This document shows, in pieces, positions 12,961-24,649 of a DNA stretch of 64,000 nt. The stretch is from Pseudisothecium myosuroides. Its lineage: Eukaryota; Streptophyta; Bryopsida; Hypnales; Lembophyllaceae. Location: assembly GCA_951799445.1 (NCBI GenBank), contig OX637291.1, forward strand, positions 1,056,501 through 1,120,500. The letters run 5' to 3'. A program made the translations under genes and the position numbers. Below the pieces are notes generated by a model, which ran no database searches, was not told the origin of the DNA, and was given only the letters and a program-made list of their open reading frames with translations. The first letter of the stretch is position 1, and every line of letters begins with the position of its first letter.

Positions 12961-15900
12961 ATGGCCATGGACGATACCAGGGAGAACGATGCGTTGGTTA
13001 CTTTGGAAGTGGTACTGGTCAACCACTTGAAGGTGGACGTCAGGAACATTGACAACACACGAACAGAGGTTGGGCAGGCAGAGGGTCCAGCTAACAATTA
13101 CGGTGAGAGTAGTTCTTCCTCCGCGCAAGAAGCTGAACGGAATCGTCCCTGGGCTTCTGCTCTGCCATCTAATAAGCTCTTCGTAGCGTGTTTCGGTGTC
13201 GTAGACGAAGCTGAGGTACCCACCATAACCGTAGAATTTCTACGTGGAGGGTGCAAAGAGCCTGCGTACGTCATCCATATCACCACCGTAATTGAAGCGT
13301 TTCATTTTCTACTTGGAATTCTCAGCTTAGACGGCCCGACCAGTTACTTTCGTTCATTGTCCACCGTTACCAGTTGCTTTGATTCAGTGGCCGCCCAGCC
13401 CAGTTGTTTTGGACCAATGTCTACAAAGAATGCAATGCGTGTCCAGGCAGCGAAGGTATCTCTCCTAGTGGTAAGATCTGCGTCACTGTTATCAAGGCAG
13501 AGTGGAAAGGATGAAAACATTGTGACTTACTTAAAGGAAGTCATAGAGTACATGAAGAAGACTCTGATTGCTAGCGCGCACTTGCAGTGTGTTCTTTATT
13601 ACAGATGCGCCAAGGTTTTTCATCAGCTGGGGTGCACGGAGGAGGCCTTGGAAGCTTGTGACTCTGCTCAGAAACTCGCTGTTGGCCTTCAACCAGATAT
13701 GACACCTGTGGAGTTGGCTATCAAAATGCTACGGATTAGAATACATTGCATCCATGGGAATGAGATGTGCACGGAGTTGAAGACTGAAGTACTTAACTGT
13801 TTCGACGGCTTGCCATTTCCGAATGTGGCGTGAGTGTGCTTGGCTTCATTCGAGAAATTCCTTTCCTCGAACTTGGAGGTCCTGATCTAGCAAGAGTTTT
13901 TGCATCCGTTCTGCCTAACTTATTGCATGAAAATACCGGATATCGCAGTCCTCCATTTGATCGGGCAATTATTAACCTTACTATTTTTAGTTATGGACTC
14001 CTTCCCATTGATGAACGACACTTGAGAGGTCAATTCACCGGGATTGAGGAAGCAATTGAATACTTTCAACAGATGGAATGTGAATGTCTTTCTTCTTGCG
14101 TAAATCGTCTAGCTGAACTGTTCGGAGAGTTTGACTGTCCACGTCATCAGTTGTTGTCAGATGCTTTGTTTCATCTTGGCAATAATCAGTATGTGCTAGG
14201 ATTCATGGAGGCGGCTGAGGAGAACTATCAACAAAGTTTGAAACTAGCAGAGCAGTGCAAAGACAACGATCGTCAAATGTTGATCCATTGTAGTTTGTTC
14301 GGGTTCTATTTGTCCAGGAATCCTACTTTTAACAGATTTTTCAATGAGATTGTTCTTGATGGAGAATCTCGTGCGAGAGTCTTGCGAGCAGGATGTTATA
14401 AAGATCTCCATCATCATCGCCAGGAATTTATAAAGTTCGCGCAAATACCAGGCCCGGCTTCAGGCAAAAGAAATGTAGGAATTTTGAACGGCAAGGTCGA
14501 CCAAGCAGGCTCTCGAGAAGAGATTATGGCATTAGAAGAACATCATGTGATGAAAACGGAGGAGACTGGTGATATCAGAAATACTGTGATGGCGCATGCA
14601 CTTTTCTGCAATCGTCGTAGACTGGAAGGTAATGTCGAGGGCACCAAGAAACATTTCTTACTCGCAGTGGATTACCTGCAAAATCATTACTCAGACCAAG
14701 CAGACTGGGGAGATTTCGGAATAGTACTGGCTTTACAAGATTTGGGTCATGCTACAAATATGCCAGAACTCGAGGGTCTAGAGGAGTTAGGCCAATATGC
14801 ATTTGGCCTTTGGAAAAGAGTATACGACCTTTCTCAACAGGTGCTGGAGGCCTTGGCAAAAGTCGGTGAAGAGGCTGCCCTACAGTACTTTGAAACCATC
14901 AAGCACGCCAGTAACCAAATAGCAAAACATTTTGCTCTACGTGGTTGCAGCATTGCTGTGCGCAACAATGTTATCCACCGTGGTATGGTATGGGCTGAGA
15001 CTCATCATCCCCAGGAATTTGAGGAAATAATGGACATGGTCAGGAAGTCGCTAATTTGGGCGGAGCGAGGAAAAGGGAGAATGCTCATGTCGTTCATTGG
15101 AGCCGTTCGAAAGAACCCTCAAGGATCTAGAGGTGGAGATCATTTAAGATTGCTTGAAAGATTGAATCTACCTCGGGATTATCCGGACAATTTTGAGAGT
15201 CACTTTTCAAGAGACGACTCCTTTGCACGTCAATTCATACAGCAAAGGAGCAAGTATTCACCGACGATGGTGTTTGTGGAGTACACATTCATTGATCACG
15301 TGCGTTTGTTGACGCATGTCACCGATGGCTCAAAGACAGTTAGTTTCAACTTGATGGATTTGTCACAAGCAATTCACAAAGATATTCGACGCGACGCAGA
15401 GGATGAACTTGATAGATTGGACAAGATTCTGCAGAAGCAAAGCAATTCAAACACTGAGGTTGGCAGTCAATCATTGCCAGACTTGGTCGTGGCTGAATCC
15501 AGTGTTGCCAAGGTAACTATTCGATTTCCATAATAATTTTGACTTCCAATTCGGAGTGGACATATTTTATGTCGCATGACTGCGTGCTAATCTTGTATTG
15601 CAAAAGTTATGGAGTTTATTTCATGGAGCATAGAATATTCTTCAATTTGATACTCCGTAATATTTATGCTTGGCATTGACTGAGTACTTTATAAGGTGCA
15701 TCATAATGTATGCTTGTGTAAGATAAGAATATAACATTAATTCAATTGACCAGGAATCAAGTCCAGGAGATGCTGATGCATCGACCAAGGTCCTGTCGGC
15801 CATGAACAAGTATGGGATAAACAGGTTACCTTTCAATAAATGGATACCAGGCATTGTCGCTTGTATTCAAAGGCGAGTTGCTGAAGCCCAGTCGAAACGC

Positions 15901-18060
15901 AAAAAGAACAGGTCTTTTCACAAGGTAAGTTGCACTCCTGCTAGTGAACTTTGATATTTACATGATATTTATCCTCTCGTGTAACACAGAAGAGTTGATG
16001 TATGTGTGACTCGATTGCCAAGAAACGGCTCGATTTTGATACTGAACTGGTAGTCACGGGTGGCAGGAAGAAGAAAAGATCCGTGAATTGCTTCAGACAT
16101 TGTATTCTGTTTTGATCAAACCCCTTGAAGAATATATTCTTAGCAAGAAATTTAATTGTCAGCAAACAGTTGTCTTCGTCCCACATGAGGTACAATTTCG
16201 GGCTCAAAAATTCATGGAGCATATTCTCAACCATTGACATCACAGTAATGATATTAGTAGATTACTTTGAGCAAAGAGGATTTGTACGAATTATATGGAC
16301 ATCTGCTGTTTCAATCAACTTTGTTATATCTGCAAAAGGATAATCGTGTTTTACGTTTGCTACAAAATGAATCAGGATTTGGGAGTGGTACCGTTTGCAG
16401 CTTTACATAAAACCGACAATTCAGAGTGTCTTATTGAGCAATGTGTTATCTCAGTTTCTCCGGCAATCTGGTGCTCAAGGCACTGTGAGTATTTGTATGA
16501 GAAGCAGGTGCGTACAGACATCCACCAAACACTACTACTATGACCTGCTTACAATTTTTAATATGTCGCAGGAAGTTCCCTGGTGTCAGTTTTCTGTGGG
16601 AAAGTTGAACTATCTCAATTTTCATGTGAGGAAGATTTCAATTTGATTTCCCCTTTTTCAAAGAATGAGCCAAGGATAAGCCAAAGATTCGCCAAAGATT
16701 CGCCAACAATGAGCTAGTCGATACCGGGATCGCCCATTGAAACTTGAAAGGCCCACGATCTTGGGCTTCTAGTATATTTTTGGATAGGCTTGTTTCATGA
16801 TTTTGACATAGCGACCCGCCTTTTGGTCCCAAAGAAAGTGTAATTCATCGGGGACAATTGAGAAATTTCTCGTTGGGGACATGTAAGATGATCTCTGTGT
16901 GTCCATACCGTATTCTGCCTTGAAACTGTTCTAACAGTCATTTTTCCATGAATGCTAGGATGTCGGTATATCTATTCTTTAATGTAATAGATTGAACCTG
17001 ATCCGCATGCATGCACGATTCATTATAAGATGAGCTTTATTGTGCAGGTCTACTGTGATCCAGTAAAAGGTAAGGAGATTCTGTTGGTGGGAAGAAAGTC
17101 TGGATACCCAACGACTCCCGTGGAGTGGCAAAATCTGGAAATGGCATACGATGAAGTAAATGCTGTGGCTGAAGCTTTATGGCCGACGTCGGCATGCAAG
17201 AAGGTGTTTGATGACACCCCAGAAATGAAAACTTGCATGAAGGAACTTGTGACAAAAATTCTTCCAGATGCATCCTGGATCCACCTCTCTGTGCACGGTG
17301 AAATTTCTCCTCAATTTCCACAAGGGTCTCTGTTGTTTGGTGACAATCAGAAGCAGAGGTTAACTGCTACCGAAATCATCACCAGTTCAACGTCTTCCCC
17401 ATGGAGTGCTCGATGTGTCGTTGCCAGTGCTTGCCAAAGTGGCCTTGGATCAGTTGCAGGTTATGAACTTGTGCCAATACATCACCTCTACTTGTGTTTG
17501 AATTTTGATGGGTACGGTTACTTCTGGTTCAAGTTTTAATTCATCTCAGTTCAAGTTTTACTGAGAGAATGTTGTGTGCATTGGCAGGAGGTGGGATCAT
17601 GGGCTTTGCTAGGTCGTTTTTATTGGCAGGAATCCCGAGTTCTGTGCTATCCATGTGGGAAGTGAACGAGGCGTTTTGTAAGCATTTCATGGAGAGGTTT
17701 TATGGGGAACTCAAATCAGGAGTAACTGTGGGCGATGCTATCAAGAACACTGTGAAAACTATGAAGGAGGAGAAACGAAAATTGAGAAGTAGCAGACGGT
17801 TCTCCGTCGAGGAGTGGGAACCCATGTGGTCGATACTCGACTGGGCATCATTTTCGTGTTTCGGATTCCCAGGAGTTAAGCTTCCCACAGATGCCACTGA
17901 AAATGTGGTCCGAGACTCCAGGGCAATGCCCTTTTCTCTAGAGTCTCTAGAGCATGGGGTACAGTTGATTTTCCCGGTGTCTACGGGGGAATTGTTGTCG
18001 ACTGTCATGCGTGCAGACATGCTCCCAAATATTGATGAGGAATGTTCGAAAGAGCTCTAG
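12961..18060 (+). CDS. TPR-CHAT domain protein (caspase-like fold)
   Basis: Seven exons: 12961-13829, 13949-15512, 15754-15924, 16067-16189, 16376-16507, 17048-17459 and 17588 to TAG at 18060. They sum to 1248 codons with every phase closing. The frame change near 13830 is explained by a 119-nt intron (GTGAGT donor, TATCGCAG acceptor). Residues about 150-780 are helical, with TPR-like stretches (for example YRCAKVFHQLGCTEEALEAC; ALFHLGNNQYVLGFMEAAEE). The CHAT part begins near residue 880 (TVVFVPHE, then VPFAALH). The family's catalytic pair is present: His about 1036 in LSVHGE (codon 17294) and Cys about 1082 in ASACQSG (codon 17432). CHAT proteins belong to the caspase/separase clan, often peptidases next to TPRs. 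The substrate is unknown. Translation would stop just before a ZZ finger in the same frame. Confidence 0.85.
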
Positions 18061-18565
18061 TCTACTTTACATGAGTCGGAGAGGCTTAAATCTTACTCAT
18101 TAGGAGATAACAGTCCTATTCGTGCTCATCCCACTCCTGCTCCCGCTCCCGTTGGTTCCAGCGGCGACAAAGTAGATTGGGGCACTCATGCTGCTTTTCA
18201 GGATAATGAGGGTCCAGTGCAGCATTCACGCGTTGAGTGCGATGAGTGCGCCATGTGTCCTATTATCGGTACTCGTTACATATCCATCAAGTAAGTACTT
18301 CGAATCTCCAGTTTTTATTATTATTGTATAATTGAACATTTGAATAGATTTTTGTTTGATGTACTGTGGTTATCCTGGTGTTGATGCAATGTGATGTGAT
18401 GTGAGAGTTGGAGAAAATGAGTCATTACCATGTTTGCTTGTTTGCAGAAAGCACGATTATGACTTGTGTCAGAAATGCTTCCAAGAAAATGGATGCGCAA
18501 TCGAAGATTACACGAAGCTTGACAAGCCAGTCTGGCGCCCATACGTTTATAAAGAACGAGCTTAG
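18061..18565 (+). CDS. ZZ-type zinc finger exons, in frame behind a TAG
   Basis: The frame of the CHAT exon continues without a stop from 18061 to 18290 and, after a GTAAGT donor and TTTGCAG acceptor, from 18448 to TAG at 18563-18565: 115 residues in all. It starts with a Ser/Pro-rich linker (APAPV), then VECDECAMCPIIGTRY and KKHDYDLCQKCFQENG. That is the C-x2-C and DYDLC-x2-CF pattern of ZZ fingers such as those of NBR1 and p62. The exact splice phase and the intact cysteines say the region is, or was until recently, translated as the C-terminus of the CHAT protein. Only TAG at 18058-18060 separates them. A possible 102-nt intron, 17959-18060 (GGG|GTACAG ... CTCTAG|TCT), would remove the stop without changing frame. 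Stop readthrough or a recent nonsense mutation are the alternatives. Confidence 0.7.
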
Positions 18566-20072
18566 CACTAGAGTTATAACCACCCAGTTTAGGCTAAATA
18601 CTAGGAAATCACCTACAGCTTCTCTTCCGTTGTCCTAAGAATGATGAAGACTTTGAGCTTAATTAGTCTTACAGACTATTCGAAGTAGTTCATCAACAAA
18701 GGTTAGAAGGCGTTGCCATGCCGGGTATTGACATTGGAGTGTGTAATTTGATTATTAAGAAGCGTGGCTCATGCTCTTGCTTATTTGTAGAGGGACACGA
18801 GAATGGACCGGATAACCTTTGAGAGCTGATGGGCTCAAAAAGATTCTTGGAGTCGCATCAAAAAGAAGAAGATTGACAACCAATCAAAAAGAAAGATTGA
18901 CAGGAACAGAATTACAAGCAACTGTCGGGGCCAATTTTTGATTCTCCTATCACCTGGAATTGTTTCCAATCGTTTACTATTGCAGTTGGTCAAACTTTTG
19001 ACAACGTTGATTATATGCCAACTTTTATAGATTTTCCTGTTGTAGATCTGGCAATTGCTAAAAGAAAAGTGGATATTTCAACAATTCGCATGGATTACAA
19101 CATCCAACAATGCATGCACGCCAATATTCCGCAGCATTCCACTCACATGCCTGTTCCACAATCAAGACTATCTGAAACAACCGCAGAAAGATGATCTGAA
19201 AAAACACTCTATATGCCACAAGCACTAGAATATAGTGCACTCTGGGGTACCCAACTACACCTTTTCTGCATAGGATTACACCACTGTAACCTTCATTTAT
19301 CAAAGAGGTTACTCATCTTTTCTCCATGGAGAAAATTTGGATATTGTTCTTTTCCAAAAATCCTTTGTTTCAATTAGCCAGCCCAAATTTTATGTAGCAA
19401 GTTGGCTAAAATTAGAAAAAAAAAAAAAAAGCACTGGCAATCAGAGCTTTGGATGGGGGCACCTTGTAGAGATCAGGTCATGTGAGACTTCAAGATGCAC
19501 ACAATATTAAGCTCACAACCCCCAAGCAGGATTTTAAGTTTGAAGGTGAATATTTTGAAAGTAAAGAATGACACTTCACCTTTAAAACATACCCATTGAA
19601 ATCAAGTGAATTTCTAGCAAAGATTGGGGAAACGAATTGCTGTATCCCCTCCGATTTTGCTATCTAAAAAATTATAATAGTCTAAAAGTCCTTCCCATGC
19701 ATCACTCTGCTCTGCAGTAGCAAATCTATCGCTTGCTCCACATACTAGACAGCCGCTTCAGTTTCATGCCCACTCTGAACTCGCACACCATGATTGACCA
19801 ATAAAGAGAAAGACAAAACGTTGAGACTCAAGTAGGAACTCAAACAGGCAGGAAAACTCACTGAAACTAAAGTGTATACTAATTCAAATGAAACCCTACT
19901 ACGAGAAAGAATTACGAGAAAGAATTTAAGCTAGATGGCGACATCAACTACCGGGTCCTTGATTCCGAAACAAGTTCATAATGGCACGACCAATAGTCGC
20001 AAGGGAGTCCCACTAGGCGGTGGGGTCATACCGACAACAACCCCGTTAGCACATTCTTCTCGCTGAAAACAT
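18566..20072. other. Intergenic DNA between convergent genes
   Basis: No gene seen. It includes the 3' ends of the CHAT gene and of the minus-strand gene at 20073, and an A-run near 19420. Confidence 0.4.
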
Positions 20073-21720
20073 TTACAGCTGTGCTGCTAGCTTTTCTTCT
20101 ATCACCTTGTGAACTATCGGAATGTTGTCATAACATTGAAAGCTATTTCCTTTGAAGATGTTTACTTTTTCTACAATTGCAGTGTGAAGCTTGATGCTGA
20201 CATCCCACTGTACTTCGTCCATACCTACAAGCTTATCTCTGGGCACCATCCACTCGGCCTCGATACCGCACTTGTTGAGAAGCAAAAACAGACTTGGACT
20301 CTCGAAAGGAAGTTCGGGTAGGTCTTTGAATCGTGACTTAACAAAACCAGGAATTCTGGAACGATATTCAGAGTCGTCCTTCCACTGTTTGATCCCCCAT
20401 GTCCAAGTCACAGACCTGGCAGAATTATCCAGCACAGCAGGTGGCCATCCATGTGCAGGTTTGCCATCGAAGGTTGTACCTGTCGTTATAGAAATTCCTG
20501 CAGTCACAGCTGGAGTTGTACTCAAATTTGCTTGCCCGCTCATCGTGCGTGATTCCTGCAGTTGATTAGTAATACGGTGTCAGTAAGAGGACCGAGGCAC
20601 CAAATTAGAGTGTACACTGACTGCTATAAAGCGTAACATATTAATCGAAAGACCGCACCGGTGTTAAAAACAGAAAAGGGGAAAAACTCCAAGAGGGACT
20701 GGGGGATGCCATACCCATCCCAACACAGTAATTGGCAACGAATACCCATCAGATATCTTTTCCTGTCTTCTAAGATATCAACTAACCTGCTTGGTGGAAT
20801 AAGGAACCTTGGTATCATCTGAAGGCTCAGGTATCACATAATCCACTTTATATCTCCACGTCTCCCTGGGCTCAGCAGTTATCACGAGCTTGTGCACAAA
20901 ATGTCCTCTGCGAGTCTTATTATTAACGCAACCAGTTACACCAAATTGAGTTTGCTTCACCCTCAAGCACAGTCCCAGATGATCCGGGTGACTCCTGCTC
21001 GTATAAATCCACTCCGCAGGCTGAATCACGTTAATCACTATATATATTATCACCGATATATGTAATAATTGATTCGAGACTAATCAACAAGTTTCATAAC
21101 TGGAGCCAAAAATTTTAGATCTGACACATAGAATCACCTGTCAACAGCATGCTCAAACACCACCTCCGCTACCACCCTTTGTGGCCCATCGGTACCATGT
21201 ATATCATACTGCCGAGAAGCAGGGGTTCCTACCGTAGCTGGTCTCCAAACTGAAATACAGGCGAAACGTATTGCTTGATTAGCCAAAAATTTGAAGATGA
21301 AGCTGTATATTGAATAGGTATTACAAAAGACATACAAAACTACATACAAAATGAGGAACGTTTGGCAACAACCACATAGAAGATGGAAGTGTATCTAGCG
21401 TTAAGTAGCTTCCGTTTTGGATTTCTAGATTTAGAGAGCTTACCTAAGGGTATGCCATCACCTTGACCTTTAAAAACTGGGGCATCTTCCGTCCCCGCAT
21501 CCTCATCTTCCTCCTCGTCCTCTGCTTCCACGACCACACTGGATGCTGCACAGTCATTACTACCAAGGGCGTCACCTTTGAAGACGAAGACACTGAATCC
21601 ATCTTCAGGGATGCCCGAAAGAGTGTATCCTTGTTGCTCCAATTCTTCAATACAATCCACATCTGAGCTTCTAGCGACAAACCCAGCTCCACGAATTTTG
21701 GGTAGTGTGGATGCCGTTAG
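20073..21720 (-). CDS. Unrecognised multi-exon protein (5' end not found)
   Basis: Four coding exons on the minus strand: 21720-21444, 21249 to about 21146, 21020-20787 and 20555-20073 (stop TAA at 20073-20075). The first exon found carries PKIRGAGFVARSSDVDC and an acidic run (EAEDEEEDEDAGTEDA), the second VWRPATVGTPASRQYD, the third PAEWIYTSRSHPDHLGLCLR. The last ends in KLAAQL after a Trp-rich patch (WTWGIKQW). The 21444/21249 junction closes in phase (G of GGT joined to TT). At the second junction the strong GTGATT donor at 21137 would break the frame, while weaker donors a few bases upstream (GTTGAC after 21146) keep it. I find no ATG exon. A candidate at about 21800 would need a 53-nt intron. 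I do not recognise the family and see no membrane segment. The long open exons with matched phases make a real gene likely. Confidence 0.6.
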
Positions 21721-22258
21721 CTGGTAAATGATGTCAAACAGAGATAGACAATTACAGATCTAAATACAACTACCGTCTCCGCCTTCAAACAACTGTACAT
21801 AGGTTAATTAGTGAAATGTAAAGTAGGAACAACGAGCATGCAAGGAAGGGCTCTAGAGCTAGGGCCCAATATGAATTAAAGCGATCAAGAGTTGATTGAT
21901 ATGTACGTTCACAAAATCAGATTGCATAAACGAGGGACCATGCAGGTAGATATACACTACAAGACACCAAGTTACACATAACACCTCTGAAAGTAATCTT
22001 GAAGTTGGACAGGCGGGATGAGTCACCTTCGACATGGTGCTGGTGGTGCCACAGATTCAGACGTCTACAGATCGATTGACTTGACTTCAAAACTGCAAGC
22101 GAGGAACTTCAAAACTCCTGATCCAGCAACTCCACCGCCTACTACCTCTCCTCCAGAGCTAAGTCCTGACCGTGAACATCCAAAAGCCTCCAAGGCTCCA
22201 ATCTAGGAAACTGTAGCTAGGGCATGACAGCAGTGCCATGGCAGTGCCCCTAGTGTCG
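21721..22258. other. Region that should hold the 5' end of the minus-strand gene
   Basis: No convincing first exon. The plus-strand frame 22018-22206 has no recognisable domain. Confidence 0.3.
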
Positions 22259-22488
22259 TTGACCTTAAACGCCGAAGGGGTGACCCTCAAAATCATCCTT
22301 TTAAATTACCGTGTGAATCATTAGCCTCCAAAATTGCAAAAGCAGTCATTGGAAGTCAACCAACTGTAGAAGATCTTCCTTTTCCACAATAAATTTCAAA
22401 GGACAAATAGTTGCACTTCTATCCTATACAATTTGATTCCCTGTCATCCATCAGACTCAAAACATCCACCGCGGCATTCAAGGGTTAA
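22259..22488. mobile_element. TTAA-type MITE, family A, copy 1 (230 bp)
   Basis: The ends are a degenerate TTGACCTTAAACGCCG and GGCATTCAAGGGTTAA. The core shares GAATAGTTGCACTTCT-like and GATCTTCC blocks with the copies at 22560 and 34288. There is no coding frame. Confidence 0.65.
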
Positions 22489-22559
22489 GAATATTTATCT
22501 TTGACTTCATTTGAGTTTGAACGCACGGAACCTGTATGAGGCAATCCATTTCTAACCAC

Positions 22560-22788
22560 TTAACCCTTAAACGACGGGCTCATAATCGTGGAAATAATTT
22601 GTTTTGTCACCATATGATTTGTTGGATTAAAATAATACAAAACCACTCATTGAAAGTCAAACTACTATTCATGATCTTCCCTTTTTCCAAAAAAAAAAGG
22701 GGAATGAATAGTTGCACTTCTGTCCTAAAAAAAGATTCTCTTGTCATTCATTAGACACAAAATGTCTGCTTTGACGTTTAAGAGTTAA
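22560..22788. mobile_element. TTAA-type MITE, family A, copy 2 (229 bp)
   Basis: Begins TTAACCCTTAAACGACG and ends GACGTTTAAGAGTTAA. It contains the shared core GAATAGTTGCACTTCT. It lies 71 bp from copy 1 in the same orientation. Confidence 0.7.
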
Positions 22789-23440
22789 GCAGTTCTGACC
22801 ATCTGTAAGGTGGGTTTCTTCAATGGCTAAAGTTTCCTCTTCGTAAAAAGGAGGACATCAAACCCATCCTAAGAAGTGGAACTAGCAAAGTAAAAAGCAA
22901 GAATTTTACCTCCAAAGAAAATGCAAGAATTTTTTTTTTTTTTCAAATGAATTTTTTTGCAAATTCTGAATTCATATTTGCAACTAGAGGCCCCAAATTA
23001 GATAGGGAAGTGACTATCATAGGATAAGAACGGCTCAACATAGGGGGAGCTTATTTTTACATGTACCTCCCAATTTTTGAGTTTTCACCTTGCTGGTCCC
23101 ACTTCGTGAAACTAATTTAATGTCCTACATGCAAAAATAGTATAGAAAAGGTTTCCATAATTTTTCAAATTTGTTTTTCACAAAACCTATTTATATTGAA
23201 TTTTTTATATTAGTTGAAGATTTTGTTCAACCCATACTTTTCATAGAGACCTTTCTAATTCTGACCAAGGGCTAGTTGTAATATTGAGAGTCTTATAGCC
23301 AATTCTAATGTGCTGCAATTGCCACGGGAACCACACCATAATTAATCACTGTTCATCTCCTCCCTCACGAAAAGAGAACAACCTATATAGCCAAAATGTG
23401 GTCGTGATCACAAATGGGCTGCCTCCCATAAACTCTAAAA
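22789..23440. repeat. Dispersed repeat D, copy 1
   Basis: It shares ordered blocks with 35680-36040: GGTTTCTTC/GGTTTCTCC near the start, AATATTGAGAGTCTT, ACCATAATTAATCACT-like and TGCCTCCCATA. No protein is encoded. Confidence 0.6.
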
Positions 23441-24649
23441 GTCTGACATTTAGTGTCAAATGAATGATCTTGATTTTACAAGCCTCCAAACTAATTGCAA
23501 CTAAAAATAAGCCTAGTAATGATGCGGCAAATTGTAAAGTAATGCATTGCAATGATGAGCTAAATTGTATATTAATGTGTAAACCCATGAAACAACAATA
23601 ACCACATGATGACTATTGACAAACTACAGGTTCTAAACTTTGTGATGTAGATGAGATTCAAATGCTAAACAAGGCCGCAAATTCTCCCAATTCCCCCAAG
23701 TTCTCGGATTGTGGTAACTTTGCTACATCAACAATCTGATGTAGCAGAGCAACTACCACGTCAGATAATAATAATTTTTAATTTAATTTTTAATTTATTT
23801 TAAATTTTAAATTTTTTAAATTTTTTGTATTCAAATATTCTGACAATGGCACTATTCATTACAGAAAGGGAATAGGGCTACAACGGCCCTTGCAACCCTC
23901 CAAAATACCAGTTTCAGCCCCTAAAAAACATATGATATATGAATGGGCTATACGTAGTTGTTTGGTATGGATTTACATAAAAAGGTGAACATTAGAGTCA
24001 TATTCTGTAAAGATTTGAGTATGTAACATAATGTTATTGAGTTTGCTATTCATCCATTTCATGGGGGCACTGATGATGACAATGGTTGTTATTGATGTTG
24101 TCTTCAAAGTGATGCTTATTGCACAATATATATGTAGAGCATTTAGTCATTAAATGTACTTACAAAAGGAGGAATCAAAGATAGCCTTGTCTACCTATGC
24201 CCCTCAACATAATAGAACTTACCTTAAATACACTCTTCATTCACAATGTTCTTGGGGCTAAAACTTAAGTCATATATCAACCCTAGGCTGTGCTGTTCAG
24301 ATGGTGTACATCCTCATAACAGACATCTTCATTCTAGGCAAGAATCTAGGCTAACGATATTTGGGCAATGACAATTTCATGTGGGTATAACGGCAGCGGG
24401 TCCTCCTTTCCAGAGATCTCGACCGTCCATCGAATCCAACGGTCAAGATCTCCCCTCGTCACCGGGCCGGACGAGCCCGTCTTCATGGTCGTCCGTCAAG
24501 TAAGGTAGAGACGGCGCTCAAGAATTGGAGCTTTCCATTCTGTTGCGTGCCGATCAGGTCTTTGTGTGCGTCGTTTAGGGTTGGTGTCTTGCGCTTCATC
24601 GCAAGGAGGCCGAAGCAGCGCAGAGAGGAAGCCCCTGAACACCGTCGCT
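23441..24649. other. Intergenic DNA and promoter of the RRM gene
   Basis: Contains an 8-bp inverted pair (CTACATCA/TGATGTAG, about 23723-23745), a long A/T tract (23760-23830) and, before the RRM gene, an imperfect palindrome around GAGATCTCGACCGTCC (24412-24452). No gene seen. Confidence 0.4.

Noticed and set aside
13830..13948. Separate protein starting at 13830
   Set aside because: It would start at GTG inside what reads as a phase-correct 119-nt intron. Both long frames belong to one TPR-CHAT gene.
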